Positions 12,001 through 22,768 of a stretch of DNA of 64,000 bases are shown here, in pieces. Origin of the DNA: Mactromeris polynyma. Lineage: Eukaryota; Mollusca; Bivalvia; Venerida; Mactridae. Position 1 is the first letter of the stretch. The number at the start of each line of letters is the position of its first letter. The notes under the pieces were generated by a model, which was given only the letters and a program-made list of their open reading frames with translations, did not search any database and was not told the origin of the DNA. The stretch lies in contig JASFXZ010000037.1 in assembly GCA_032209605.1 (NCBI GenBank), positions 372,001 through 436,000 of the forward strand. The letters are read 5' to 3'. Made by a program: the position numbers and the translations under genes.

Positions 12001-14128
12001 AATTTGGCTGTGAATGGTATCAGCGTTGGTATACCTCAAGGTGAATGTTTCGGATTGCTGGGAATAAATGGGGCTGGAAAAACGACAACTTTCAAAATGT
12101 TAACAGGAGACGAAACTGTGTCATCTGGTCGAGCGTATCTTAGTGGTTACAGCATTAGCTCCCAGATCTCGGATGTAAGTAATATATTCCTACTTAAAGG
12201 CATATTTCGATAGGTTTTATATGACATGACTAAATAACTGAATTGTATCATTCAGTAGTTTTTTTTTGCTTCAGGGGTACCTTACAACCTGTTCAGAGCA
12301 ACACACTTTCGGAGATGCAAAGTTTGTCCATTGTTGTGAGGTTGTTGCTCTAGAGAGATTAAATTGGTTGTAAAGCTTTACTACAATGTTGTTGAAGAGA
12401 GGTTGTTGTTCAAGAGAGGGCCACTCTCGAAAGTTGCACTGTACATATGATATGGTTATACTTGTACTGAAGTTAGTGTGTAAAATAGCATGTGTATGAA
12501 TAATTATTTGATTACACTTTTTGCAAGTTTCATTTTACAAATATTTCTGTTTATATTAAATTGGTAAAAATGTTACATAGTGCAGTAAAGAAGAAAGACA
12601 ATTTTCAGTATAAAGTTCTCCTGGTATAATACATTTGAATATTGCTAAATAATCATTAGGTTTGTCCTAACATTGAAATGTTTTCCGTTAATCTAGGTTA
12701 GGCAGAAGCTTGGTTACTGTCCTCAGTTTGATGCACTGATTGATCAGATGACTGGACGTGAGACGTTATATATGTATGCTCGTTTACGTGGTATACATAA
12801 ACATCTGATTGAAGGAGTAGTGAATGATCTGCTTAAAGCTTTGTTGTTGACGGCACATGCCGATAAACTTGTTCAAGCTTATAGGTAAGTTTGAAGTGAA
12901 GATATGATACTAGTTGAAATTTCTAAGAATTGCATCTGCTGTTAGAACATTTTATTTCATACAACTACTTGTACTAGGATGTCTCATACTTTATTCAAAT
13001 CGTCATTATTTGTGCCTGCAAAGAAATGCTTAAATTAATTTAATGCTGTTCATACAACATACAGAGTTATGTTTTTTAGTGGTGGTAATAAACGCAAACT
13101 GAGTACAGCTATATCATTGGTTGGTAACCCACCGGTGATATTCCTTGATGAACCAACCACAGGCATGGATCCGGTTGCTAGGCGGTTCCTATGGGACATG
13201 CTATGTAGCATACGACAGTCAGGAAGAACTCTAGTACTCACTTCACACAGGTTTGTGAATATACACATATTTATTAACTTTGAAAAGATTTACATGTCGA
13301 GGGATAAAAGTGAAACAACTCTCATCTGCTTCTTGTCGGACATGCAGATAGATTTATTTTATTTTCACCTGTCGTTTATAGAGGTGCTAATGGCAGTAAT
13401 GATCAATCTTTACAAAATGAATAACTTTATACCCCCACTAATTGAAGAGTACATTAAAACTGATATATCAACAGAACAATAGTCTTTTTCAAGGTTATGT
13501 ATTGAAAAGCAAGTAAATACACTTAGTTGAAGATTAGAAAAGTATTCTGTGCAATAAATGTATGTTACTGTATTATTTTTGTAGTATGGAGGAATGCGAA
13601 GCTCTCTGTACAAGGCTAGCTGTGATGGTTAATGGTCAGTTCAAGTGTCTGGGAAGTCCACAACATCTAAAGAGCAGATTTGGTCAAGGTTATTTTCTCA
13701 TAGCTCGTGTTGGAATGACTAGCGATGGAGGAATTCCCAACATGGAACCTCTGATCAAATTCATTGAACAAAAGTTCCCTGGCTGTATACTTATAGATAT
13801 TCATCAGAATTATTTGAATTATCATATAACTGACACCAGCATGAGGTTGGCAGAAATATTTGGCGCAATAGAAAAGGCGAAACTTGACTTCAATATTGAA
13901 GATTACTCTGTCAGCCAGACAACTCTGGAGCAAATTTTTCTAAATTTTGCCCGTGCCCAAGTGCCTCCATCTGAGTCTGAAAGCAAATGTTGCAGGGGAT
14001 TATGTTTAGCTTGTGGTGTATTTGGTTATTGTTGTAGATCCAGACGTGGGTCTCTACCATCGGAATTTGATGAAAGTATTACAGTATATTCTGATGCCAA
14101 TATTCGGGGTAATGTAGTTACTGTTTGA
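1..14128 (+). CDS. ABCA-family (ABCA3-like) lipid transporter, 3' 17 exons, 5' end outside window
   Basis: Full-size ABC transporter of subfamily A. The family moves phospholipids or sterols across membranes using ATP. Exons read from splice signals and phase: 1-94, 1001-1235, 1723-1896, 2702-2883, 3614-3751, 4269-4398, 5152-5306, 5760-5915, 6239-6449, 7235-7484, 8025-8161, 8624-9751, 10319-10549, 11651-12174, 12697-12884, 13080-13250, 13585-14128. From base 2 they sum to 4647 nt, 1548 codons plus stop, with every junction phase compatible. Exon 1 already encodes the EKERKLK motif that follows the large first loop in ABCA3, so roughly 250 N-terminal residues are missing upstream of the window. 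Order: half of TMD1, NBD1, Lys/Ser linker, TMD2 with a large extracellular loop, NBD2, Cys-rich tail. The subfamily is firm; the exact orthologue (ABCA3 or another) is not. Confidence 0.93.
339..718. mobile_element. hAT-like MITE in ABCA intron
   Basis: Element 347-710 (364 bp) starts TAGGGATGTCAATATTTGG and ends TTTACATCCCTA, an imperfect terminal inverted repeat with GGTTAACC-type motifs inside both ends. It is flanked by 8-bp near-identical direct repeats, ATAATAAA (339-346) and ATAGTAAA (711-718), as expected for hAT target-site duplication. It has no coding capacity. The surrounding intron is 95-1000. Confidence 0.75.
2211..2460. mobile_element. Foldback MITE with 75-bp arms in ABCA intron 1897-2701
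   Basis: The arms 2211-2286 and 2386-2460 are near-complementary over about 75 bp; both contain GTGACATCA and ACATGTGATGTCAC-type stretches. The ends are TATGAGCGC and GCGCTCATA, which fits a TA target duplication around TGAGCGC...GCGCTCA. Between the arms are about 100 AT-rich bases. No ORF. The family is not recognised. Confidence 0.7.
3818..3903. repeat. Short hairpin element in intron 3752-4268
   Basis: 86 bp with inverted arms of about 28 bp: AGGGCTGAAGGTGAAACTGTCC on the left and the complement of GGGACAGTTTCATGGTCAGCCCT on the right, flanked by AT-rich DNA. It looks like a very small MITE or solo foldback. Function unknown. Confidence 0.55.
4269..6449 (+). CDS. ABCA gene: nucleotide-binding domain 1 exons
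   Basis: Four exons (4269-4398, 5152-5306, 5760-5915, 6239-6449) encode the first ATPase domain. Visible motifs: Walker [12 protein letters not shown]-loop region [14 protein letters not shown] signature [11 protein letters not shown], Walker [13 protein letters not shown] with the catalytic Glu, and the H-loop TTHFMDEAD. All key residues are present, so NBD1 should bind and hydrolyse ATP. Exon phases are +1, 0, 0, +1. Introns between them are non-coding; the one at 4399-5151 holds a MITE (see 4634-4989). Confidence 0.93.
4634..4989. mobile_element. MITE-like inverted-repeat element in intron 4399-5151
   Basis: The ends GCCTGGAATTACAATAGATAC (4634 on) and GTATCCATTATAATCCCAGGC (to 4989) are inverted copies over about 21 bp with three mismatches. 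About 310 bp of AT-rich non-coding DNA lies between them. It carries no gene. Superfamily unclear because no target-site duplication could be fixed. Confidence 0.5.
6031..6095 (+). repeat. Short tandem duplication in intron
   Basis: The 20-mer CCAATTATATGATAAAATTG occurs twice about 35 bases apart in the intron 5916-6238. A simple local duplication with no evident role. Confidence 0.6.
6491..6570 (+). repeat. 40-bp direct tandem repeat at the left edge of the segmental duplication
   Basis: Two adjacent 40-bp copies (6491-6530 and 6531-6570), one mismatch visible, core AATATATAGCATGAGACAG. Homology with the second copy of the segmental duplication begins inside the second unit (about 6538, matching 34092), so this short repeat lies at the breakpoint. 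Confidence 0.75.
6640..6830 (+). repeat. Possible tRNA-derived SINE remnant in intron 6450-7234
   Basis: A pol-III B-box-like stretch (GGGTTTGACTCTGGCC) at 6659 is followed by a fixed body and an AT tail AAATAAATAAATTT near 6804, as in SINEs. The same sequence is present in copy 2 at about 34200-34375. No clear A box or target duplication was found, so the call is tentative. Confidence 0.4.
7739..7940 (-). mobile_element. tRNA-derived SINE in ABCA intron (copy 1)
   Basis: On the - strand the piece begins with a tRNA-like head: A-box-like GGATAGAGTGCCTAAC and B-box-like AAGTTCAAATCCCA about 35 bases apart. A body follows that includes CACAATCCCTCAATTAGG and a GAGTAACCCAGGTAGAGAT stretch. The same insertion is at 35212-35418, so it came before the segmental duplication. 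The family name is not known to me. Confidence 0.55.
8624..9751 (+). CDS. ABCA gene: large exon for TMD2 first helix, extracellular loop and membrane helices
   Basis: A single 1128-nt exon, far longer than the other exons of this gene. It encodes a cytoplasmic stretch, a first membrane helix ([14 protein letters not shown]), an extracellular loop of about 200 residues with several NxS/T sites, and then membrane helices starting near [18 protein letters not shown], with the typical [12 protein letters not shown] intracellular turn. Acceptor TAG at 8621-8623, donor GGTGAGT at 9751/9752. This exon is absent from the duplicated copy, which by itself would disable that copy. Confidence 0.9.
11244..11441. 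mobile_element. Interspersed repeat with TATGCCCCC/GGGGGCATA ends
   Basis: 198 bp whose ends are inverted: TATGCCCCCCTTTGAAG at the left and CACAGGGGGGCATA at the right. The interior contains GGTATGTCCGTCCGT and CTCAAACTTGGTCCACA. Elements of this kind are, to my recollection, very common in molluscan genomes. It sits in the ABCA intron 10550-11650, which otherwise shows no coding sequence. This region is missing from copy 2 (internal deletion). Confidence 0.65.
11651..14128 (+). CDS. ABCA gene: TMD2 end, NBD2 and C-terminal tail
   Basis: Four exons (11651-12174, 12697-12884, 13080-13250, 13585-14128). The first holds the last TMD2 helix, an acidic linker and Walker [12 protein letters not shown]. 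The second holds the Q-loop [12 protein letters not shown]. The third holds a variant signature, [12 protein letters not shown], and Walker [12 protein letters not shown]. The fourth holds the H-loop [11 protein letters not shown] and the [20 protein letters not shown] segment that closes ABCA domains. The tail ends with a Cys-rich run (about [19 protein letters not shown]) and stop TGA at 14126-14128. The Cys cluster could be palmitoylated or bind metal; that is inference. Confidence 0.92.
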
Positions 14129-14551
14129 TCTCCAAGATTAACATGAAGTGTTTCAAGTTTTATACTCATCATGCATACAGGGTTTAGAGATGTTTTCTCT
14201 TAAAATAGAAAAATGTAAAATAGAATGTACAATATGTTTGTACTTTGCTGAAATGAACTTTAGAGTTAATTGTAAATTTCAATATAAACTATGTATAGAC
14301 ACAAACTTATTTAAACGACTCATTAAAATGAACAAGATTTTACATATTTTTGTCTAAACATTTTATTTTAATTGTTTTTGAAGTACGTGTAGCTATGATG
14401 TGTTGCGAGCGTATGGTTTGAAATCAAAATTTATATTAGAAGGTTGTTGGTTTTAGCTGTTTATTATCTGAGTATTTTATCGACGCAGCCGTACTTACAT
14501 GGTTTTGCTATTTGCATATCAGTGTTGTGTAAAACAATCAAGTCCTACATT

Positions 14552-14780
14552 AACCACCAAAGCAATTTCTCTTCACCCAAACATCATTTGTAACCTTGAC
14601 ACAAATTGGTTAACCTTTCGATAAAGGGTACGTTACTTTACAAATACCACTGAATTTCATTGAATTTATCGAAATCCATTTGGGATCTGGAGTGACCAGC
14701 AATGGTAACATCTCGGCATTGTTTTTATGTTCCACAACAAATCTTAACCGTCCAATTTGCGTCGACAATGTTTTTTTAAA
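14552..14780 (+). repeat. Dispersed repeat, copy A
   Basis: Shares about 200 bases with 37675-37910 (through the segmental duplication), with 63588-63800 and, in inverse orientation, with 27495-27645. Landmarks are GGTTAACCTTTCGATAAAGG, GAAATCCATTTGGGATC and GAGTGACCAGCAATGGTAAC. No coding potential or terminal repeats seen. Confidence 0.7.
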
Positions 14781-15692
14781 GATATTTCTTGTTTACTGTT
14801 ATAGAATTTTTAGGATATTTTTGTGTGAGGAGTTGCTAAGATTGATGGACTTGGTTATGTGTGAAGTTCAGTTGTGGAATGTGCAATATATCTTATTGTT
14901 TTAGAGATTGGTTAGAGTTATTACCGTACTGTAGTAAGGTTATGGTGACTATCTTATGTTACTGGTAAATAATTATTTATCTAAGCCATATATTTATTTT
15001 ATATCAAAATAACTAACCCTCCGAGTTGTCTCTCATCTTGAATGTTTTTATCAGATTTTATATTGAAATCCGGTGATATGAGAAGATTTCATATGTTTTA
15101 TATTGCTATTTACTAATACAATATACAATTATGTTTTACATATTTATTGATATGAATATGAGATCCAGTTATTTCTATTTTAGAAAGTAATTTATTTTTT
15201 CTTATACATGTATAATTAATTCTGTTTAGAATTAATTGATGTAATTGCAATAAGGTTTAAACAAATATGTTTAATTTTGATAAAGCTTTTTTAGGCGAAA
15301 TATTAAATAATAAAGAGTTTTAACAGAGGAAATATGTTCAAGTCAGTGAAATATAATTTTACTCCAAAATAGAAGGAGTTAGAATATATATAGGCATTTT
15401 GCATATATTTAAATTGATGGTTATTACATGTCTGTTATTATTGTCGCATTATTCATCTAGCGCTAGATTTTCTTTTTTTTCGATAACATGAATTTATGCA
15501 TGCATGTTATTTGGCTCTAATTCCAATGATTATTTGTGTTTGTTTCAAAAGGGTTCTATAATTTTACACATTCCATGCAATTTACAGCAAACAATCGTCA
15601 GCCATGTTTTTAATAATTCTGATTATGCATATACATTTCTTTCATAATTCCATTATTGCACGGTCATAGATGACAAGTAGTAATAGTATGTA

Positions 15693-15867
15693 TAACTCAA
15701 ATTCGCTATTTCTTTCATTATCGTATTTACCTAAATATCTATTATAGGGGTGTTGTATACAACCTATCCATCCGTTCATAATTGAAAATATGATTTAAAC
15801 AGCCTTCCCTCCCTATTCCCAATATAATAGATACATCGATAATGAAAGCCCTATCGAATTGGGTTTA
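15693..15867. mobile_element. MITE present in copy 1 only, with empty site in copy 2
   Basis: 175 bp with inverted ends TAACTCAAATTCG and CGAATTGGGTTTA; the arms extend inward through TTTCATTATCG/CGATAATGAAAG. It is flanked by TA on both sides (15691-15692, 15868-15869). In copy 2 the flanks join directly (AGTATG followed by CAAGGTATAATT near 38667), which shows the pre-insertion state. TA duplication and size fit a Tc1/mariner-type MITE. Confidence 0.8.
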
Positions 15868-18800
15868 TACAGGTATAATTGTTTTTTATTGATGGAGCTA
15901 GTGAAGGCGTGGAATAACGACTAATCTGTCTGCATATAAATAAAGAGGCAGACAGTTTAGCTATGCGTTCTCTCTCTCAAGTTGAGTCAATGAATTTCTG
16001 TGTCAACAGGTCTCGATCAACAATGAGGGAAAAAAATTAATGTCACCTGAAGTATACACTTTATACATGTGATATATACTTAACGCCATTTAAAACACAA
16101 CCAAAAATTATGCATATACATGTAGATAAAGTAACATTACAAAAGCAAAAATATTATTATTTCTCAACCATGATTTCATAAAATAATTAATAATGAAATA
16201 AAATATAATTGGTCTAGAGTTCAATAAAGTTTTGAACAAGAATTAACGCATAGATAACTGTAACACGCTTTTGAAATTTGGTACTACAAAATGATGCCCA
16301 GTTCAAATGGTTGCGTTTTTAATGGCATCAAGTATATATGTAAGATATTACATGATTGGGTATTAAGCTTTATTGTTGAAAACAAGATTAATTAATTAAT
16401 TTCTTAATGAAAATTAATGTAATTCTTTACTTGTATTGTAAAATGCAATAAAATATTTATCGCTGAGCATCAACTTTTTTGCGAGCATTAGAAGCAGGCA
16501 CCGCTGTAAGGTAATTGTGATGTCCAGTCATTTCTTTCACATGTGAATTATGAGAAATAATAAATAGGTGCTATTACACATCTGCAACAGCATTTATAAT
16601 ATAATACAAAATATATATGTGTATGGTTGTCTACCACGTTTTGTAGTAAACTCAAAATCTCACTGCTTATTACCTATTGTGTTTGTTAAGGTTCTAATGT
16701 AGTGCTGTGCTATTGAACTATGTAGACAAACATGATTCAAATGGGTGCATTTGTGACCAATAGTCTCACTTAAAACATCAGAAAAATGTTAATATTGTGT
16801 TGTGTATATTTTGTCTCATGTTCTACCAGTTGGTATGAGAGTTTTGTTATCTAAGTTCTATGTTTTAATGTTGTTTACTTTTGTGTTTTTGATTTAATTC
16901 AAGTTAATTTGGTTTATATTGTATATATATATTTGAATTTTTTTTTTTTGCAAATGTAGATGTAATGTTTGTAATGTTGAAGGTTTTTTAATAGCATTCT
17001 TTTTAAGTTCATCTGTTGTTGTACTGTATATAGTCACAGAAAATTCTAACAAGGTTACCTCCCCTTCTATATAATTTCTTAAGTGTATATATAGGGGCGA
17101 TAGCCTTGATACCTTCCCCTATGGTAGACAGTATATAAACAAGTGATCACCAAAGAGGGTATAAGTTTAATAATATTCATTTAAATAACGAAGTTGTAAA
17201 TCGAAGTGGTTGTATTCATTGAATCAGTAACTTGCCTGAAATACTAAAAATACTTCTTGTTGTATCATTTTTATACTGATCATTCCAAATTAATTGTGAT
17301 ACAATTATGTTGACATATCTTGTAATGAAATGTATGTATGGTGTGTACTTATGTTGTTTGTTTGATGATGTATGATGATAATGACAGCTTATTTCTGCAT
17401 GAATAGAATGTGTTTCACTCATGCCTAATTGATTAGTCCGCGTGATGAAATATTGAAGAATGCAATAAACTTGTTCATGAACTGGTTTTATGTTTATTTC
17501 TTAACAAAAATGCTTTATTCAGGGGTATATATTACCAAGCAGTACAATTATCACAACTTCTAAAGTTAAATGTAGCTGCATCTTCTTGACATACTTTATC
17601 TTTGCCCAGTTTTGAAAACCATGAAATGAAGGACCTAAAGCAACCTACCATTGCCAATTTTCTAACACATGAGAAAGTTCAAGTCTGCATAAAAATATCA
17701 TTGACCTGGTTGACATGGCTAAACTGTAGTTACTGTATCAATATACAATGACTTATGTACATGTGACTCCCAATGGCTATGTGTAGCATGTCATTTTCAG
17801 ATCAGCGAATATGAAACAGTCATTTAACATATAGTGTACTGCACACTGATGTTAATTCATTAAAGTGACATTTGAATCGTGCATAGTCGAACAATACCAA
17901 GGGAAAATAGAGTTATGAGTCTTCAATAGGTGAAAATTGGCATTTTCGACTTTATGTCACATGTTAATTGTATAATGTTTGAACAAAATGAACAAAAGTT
18001 TTTTAAAGTGTATTAATACAGATCTGATTATCTTCTTCTGGTATGCATGCAATGTTCCTTCACAAATGAGGATAACACAATGTATACATGTATGGAATAA
18101 TATTATGGAATAATAAATTCTGAAAGTGTTGTATAACATTGGAGCATAGATGTAGTAAGCTATTCTTATAAATATTCAGTATTCGGGGTCAATACAATAT
18201 GAGCTTGTAGTAGATTCCATTGGAGAATTGTGTAAGTAAAAAATGAATATGTGTGTCTTTTGGTGTTGAGATGTGTCTTCAGGTTAAAGTATTTGATTGG
18301 AGTATGATGGTTCTAACACTAATGTTGGAATTGCTACAATGTGATGGATAATTTTATAAACATGATTAGTATGTTTCATAATCTTCTTTCTTTGCGAGAT
18401 TGCCAGTTAAAAGTGTACCAATCATATTACAACACTACTAGTATGATTCTGGCTGCAGATATATCTGGCATCTTGCATTCGAACAATCTCGATTTAGCAG
18501 TTTAATTCCTCTGTGTGTGGATCCCGTACAGTGCATGCATATTCAAGTTTTGGACAGACAAAAGAAAGATATGCTTTATTTTGTAGTTCACATGAGCACA
18601 AAATGCTAATTGTGAGCTACTAGGACCAATGTCTGTCTGTCGGCATACATCATCTGTCAACATTTTCTTGCTCAATCTCTGAATGGATTTTGTCCAAACT
18701 TCACAGGAATGATCCTTGGGGTGGGTCTCTTCCAAGTTGCTTAAATCGCTCTGGTGTGTTCCATGTGTAAGTCAAAATTTGAAGTGTTTGGAAGGAATTT

Positions 18801-20844
18801 AAATGAAACTCAGACTTTGGTAGAGGACCTGCAGAGCACAGATTCATACCCCTGGCTTGAGCAGAATTATATGTTACTGTATGATAAGCTATAAAATGTA
18901 TTGTTTTTTTGGAAGAAATATCAGCACATTAAAGATTTTTCACTTTAATGGTGTCTACTGCTACAAATTAAAAAACTTTACTATTGAACACATAATGTCT
19001 ATGTAACGGTACGGACCGTACAGTACGAACTTTTACCTCGACTCTTGAATTGCAAATGGCGCCTTGCGGATTTCGTCTGTGCTCTCACAACATAAAGCAG
19101 ATGATCCACGGTCTGGGACATTATTCTCGGATTGTTTGAATGATGAAGGTGAAAAATTAAAGGTTTGTGAACACCGTTGCATAGTGTCAACTCTCAGATG
19201 ATGTTGTACTGTGTGTTTTTATTAAATTGCGAACAGCAAAAATCATGACCATGTGCACGTTTTAGAAATGAAGCCGTGTTAGGTGCGTAGGTAGCATCAT
19301 ACGCTTTGTTTTGCAGTAGATAGATAACATATCAGAAATAGAAAGTGAAGAGCACAGGTTAGAATACATTAATGTGTGCAGCAACTCGACTGCCCTCAAC
19401 ATGTGTATGAACAGGTAATCAGTAAAAAACTACTTGGTACTTTTCTTATATATTTATTACAGTTTTTATTTATGAATACAAATGACGAAGTAATCAATCT
19501 GTATACATATGTAAGAGGTTGATCTATGAACAGGCATATTTATGTTAACACAATTGGCAAGAAATAACCTTTATATACATATTATATTAACCATAATATT
19601 AATTATGTTCCACATTCCAACAGTTTTGCTCCTTTTCCTCCTTTAGAAAGTAATTACACGGTCTTACAGATTGTGTTCTGTTCTTCAAAGTTAGACAGTT
19701 GTATTTTTTTCCATTCATTTTCAGTTCGTAATAATTATATTCCCATCCACTCCTCAAAACCATCCGTCACTCCTGTATAGTTTCAATTGACAAAGCCCTG
19801 TTGGGGAGCATTTATCGGTTCCACCGATTCCCTTGTTTTCTTTGTTATAAGTCAACTGTTAGTATTTAGCTCCTCCAAGTCAGAGTTATAATTGACTATG
19901 AAATACAATAAAACAAGTAAGAGCTATAATAGACTCATGATGAATTACAATAAAACACCAAAATATCACAGGAGATGGTATAACATCAAACATAAAAAGT
20001 ATTAGGTATTCAAATTTAAACATATTTGTATATAAATCCAAATAAAGTTGTTAATTATTACAAAAAACAACGAAAACAAGCACATGTAAGAAACTGAACT
20101 TTAATTTGAAATCCATTCAAAATGTTTTGTCTTAATGTGATTAACAGTTAGTTTTTTTCAGAAGCAATAAAAAATATGACATACTATAAAACAAATATGT
20201 GCATTATTTACAAAAAATGAAGTTTGATGCTGTAAACTGTTATGACACGAATTGGACATATTGTAATCATATATAAATTGTTAAGGGGGAATATTAAAAA
20301 AGCAACTATGAAATGTAAGGTTATAAATGAACCATACGAATGTGTAAGGCTAGCTTAAGCTGTATCTAACAGAAACTTTTCTTTGTACTTCCCGATGTTG
20401 AAATAAACATAGTTAAAGCAACCCTAATTCCTTATGAACCACTGCAGTGTTCAATAAAAAATGCAAGTCACAGTTACATTTAATGAGTTACACATGCAGT
20501 TGGTCGTAAAATACATAATGTCTAATTATAGTCAGTATTATAATGTGCAAGTTGGAGGACGTAATGGCTGTATTTTTGGTGGCCTCTGTATTTCCTCACA
20601 ATTGGTCATATTGTTTAAATTTAGCAAATAGTTTCAGTCTATAGCAAAATGGCATAATATACACATATAATCTATAACAGCAAGCGTTAAGAAAAAAAAA
20701 GAAAAAAAAGGTTTACTTATAGATATTAATGTAGAACTAATACTATTAAAATGTGCATTGACAGAAATTTACAAATAAAATCATCCAATGTAGAACAAAT
20801 ACACCTGTTCTGTCATGGTAATGCAGTTCTGCGTGATAAACCGT

Positions 20845-22542
20845 TTACTGATGTTGTCTCAATATATCAAAGGCTTTAAAACACATTACTGCTGACCAAA
20901 TTCGGTAAAAAATAACGATTGGAAATAGATCTTGCACTATAATCCACCAATTCACATAACCAAATGTGTCATCACCTTCAATATCATTGGCATACCTTAA
21001 CACAGTTGGGCGCATAAAGCTATCAGCCAGCCAGCGTTCTGCATTACAAATACCAAGAAATATGATGATCCCCTTGACATGAACTTTTTGATTTGGTAAA
21101 CCCCCTTGTCCAAGATGTAGACAAAATACTTTTAGGATAAGTTTGATTTGAAAATTTATTCCCACATAATGGAATAAAATTTTAATGAAATACATGACAT
21201 CTTCGGTCAAGAGACTGCTTGGATGACTGCTTAAGACCGTAATGCTCTCAACAGTTTCAAATATAAGCAAAAGAATATGACCACAGCCACCCACAATGAG
21301 CAGGGCAGTATCTACATCGAAACGCCACATGGATGGATTTTGTTCTTGTCTGGCTATGAAGTAACCTATGAATGGTACAAAAGAAATGATATAAGTATAA
21401 ACAGTCTGCAGATAGTAATAGTCGATGTCATAAGTTGATAAATTCTTGTTCGTGAAATTAGTTCCGGATTTGTCGTGTATCTCATTCCCTATTTCTATGC
21501 ACACATGGAGTACTAACACCGTCGCCGCGAAAACTGAACTGAAAATGATTGAATGCTGAGAAATGAACCGACTTGTCCCCTTCAATGAATTGACAAATCT
21601 TCCCTGTGATGCGTTTATCTCAGATGAGGCAGGCGAAAACAAAAGAGGTTGCATTTCATTTTGTTCCTGCACATACTCAATTGGCTCATAAGAATTTGTT
21701 GCGGCATCCATATCATTTATGTTAGCTGGATTCGTTTGTCTGTGGTTAACTATATTCCATAGTGGTATTAAAAGTGATAAAGTGAAGAGCACGAATTCCC
21801 ACAACAGTGGGTATGTATATTTATAGACTTGCTGAGTAGTACTGGATTGATCTATTATTTCTGTACCATTCTCACATACTGAGTACACCAACGTATCCGC
21901 GAAATTGTACCCTGTTGATTTGTTTGCAACTGCTCCATATGTGTTCTTGTCCCAACTGTGGTGAATGAAAGAATCTCGACTTGGCTGCGTATTTAATGAA
22001 CGAATAGTGTTCAGTACACAATTAGCTAACAACGATGCATTGGCTGAGAGAATAACTACAACCAATAGTCGTGTTACAAAACTTTTGCACCTGTACTTGT
22101 AACAGAGAAGTGCAAATATGCTATGAAAATTGATATAGATACCAATACACAGATATGATGCAAATTGTAGTGCATGGATTGTTCTATCTTCCACATCCAA
22201 ACACGTTGAAACTTTTTTACATTCATAAAACGGTAAAATTGATGCTGACATACCAAAAATGGCTAATATAAGACATCTAGTTACATGTTGTTTTCTGCTT
22301 ATATCATCCTGGGTCACCATCAGATGCTCTTTGTGTTTTCTCAATATGATTATCAAAACCATAGCAATTAGTGCAAAAACAAAGAGAATGATTTCCCAGA
22401 CATACACTACCAGGAATGAAATGTGGTATTTGGAATGTTGTGACAGGAATGGTACTATCATTAATACAATGGTATGGAACGTCAATAGTGCAAATAGGAG
22501 TATAGCTGAGATGCGGCCCCGTGGTACCTCAACGTTATCCAT
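20845..22542 (-). CDS. Otopetrin-like proton channel homologue, copy 1, intronless
   Basis: 565-residue multi-pass membrane protein. Otopetrins are proton-selective channels of the plasma membrane. Features resembling the family: about 12 hydrophobic segments in two halves; YKYTYPLLWEFVLFTLS, like the family's YLYPFxxEYSL; NAERWLADSF; and a C-terminal WIIVQDLFPIVIFYRIWSAV, which resembles the family's PLxIFYRFHSAV signature. A polar cytosolic loop (about residues 285-330) divides the halves, and NKS and NGT glycosylation sites lie in an extracellular loop. ATG at 22540-22542 (MDNVEVPRG) is the first in-frame ATG; the frame is open further upstream, and a TTTCAG acceptor just before it (about 22555 on the - strand) suggests a 5' non-coding exon upstream. 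The sequence is divergent, so channel activity is inferred only. Confidence 0.78.
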   Translation of the reverse strand: MDNVEVPRGRISAILLFALLTFHTIVLMIVPFLSQHSKYHISFLVVYVWEIILFVFALIAMVLIIILRKHKEHLMVTQDDISRKQHVTRCLILAIFGMSASILPFYECKKVSTCLDVEDRTIHALQFASYLCIGIYINFHSIFALLCYKYRCKSFVTRLLVVVILSANASLLANCVLNTIRSLNTQPSRDSFIHHSWDKNTYGAVANKSTGYNFADTLVYSVCENGTEIIDQSSTTQQVYKYTYPLLWEFVLFTLSLLIPLWNIVNHRQTNPANINDMDAATNSYEPIEYVQEQNEMQPLLFSPASSEINASQGRFVNSLKGTSRFISQHSIIFSSVFAATVLVLHVCIEIGNEIHDKSGTNFTNKNLSTYDIDYYYLQTVYTYIISFVPFIGYFIARQEQNPSMWRFDVDTALLIVGGCGHILLLIFETVESITVLSSHPSSLLTEDVMYFIKILFHYVGINFQIKLILKVFCLHLGQGGLPNQKVHVKGIIIFLGICNAERWLADSFMRPTVLRYANDIEGDDTFGYVNWWIIVQDLFPIVIFYRIWSAVMCFKAFDILRQHQ

Positions 22543-22768
22543 CTCGATGTACGTCTGAAAGATTGATTGTATTACACACAATATAGTAGAGAATCTATGC
22601 AGAAAGCGTCTTCATCATTTCTGTAAAAGAATAATGAATAGTATCAACTTCTAACGTGCTCAAACCAGATGTTCAGATTGAAATTATCAGTATGTATGCA
22701 CTTGTCGTTACGAGACAGGACAACATACGGAGGTTTGTGATTTGTCTGTATGAGTTATTAATACAGTA

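Larger units (their letters stand above)
14129..20844. other. Intergenic region between the convergent ABCA and otopetrin-like genes (copy 1)
   Basis: 6.7 kb of AT-rich DNA with no supported gene. The two genes converge, so both 3' UTRs lie here; AATAAA-like signals are too common to choose the poly(A) sites. It holds a dispersed repeat (14552-14780), a MITE unique to copy 1 (15693-15867), a small perfect 8-bp hairpin CTGTCTGC/GCAGACAG at about 15929-15957, and a CAAACTTCACAGGAATGATC-type repeat near 18570-18780 that resembles a molluscan interspersed repeat. Almost all of it recurs in copy 2. Confidence 0.7.
6538..22768 (+). repeat. Segmental duplication, copy 1
   Basis: About 16.2 kb that recurs in direct orientation at 34092-56244. 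It covers the ABCA exons from 7235 to the stop, the downstream intergenic DNA and the whole otopetrin-like gene with about 225 bp of its 5' flank. Homology starts at GTGAATATATAGCATGAGA (6539) and ends near TTAATACAGTAG (about 22768). Base identity is high by eye, around 95% in coding and flanking parts, with scattered indels. Copy 1 keeps all ABCA exons. Confidence 0.93.
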
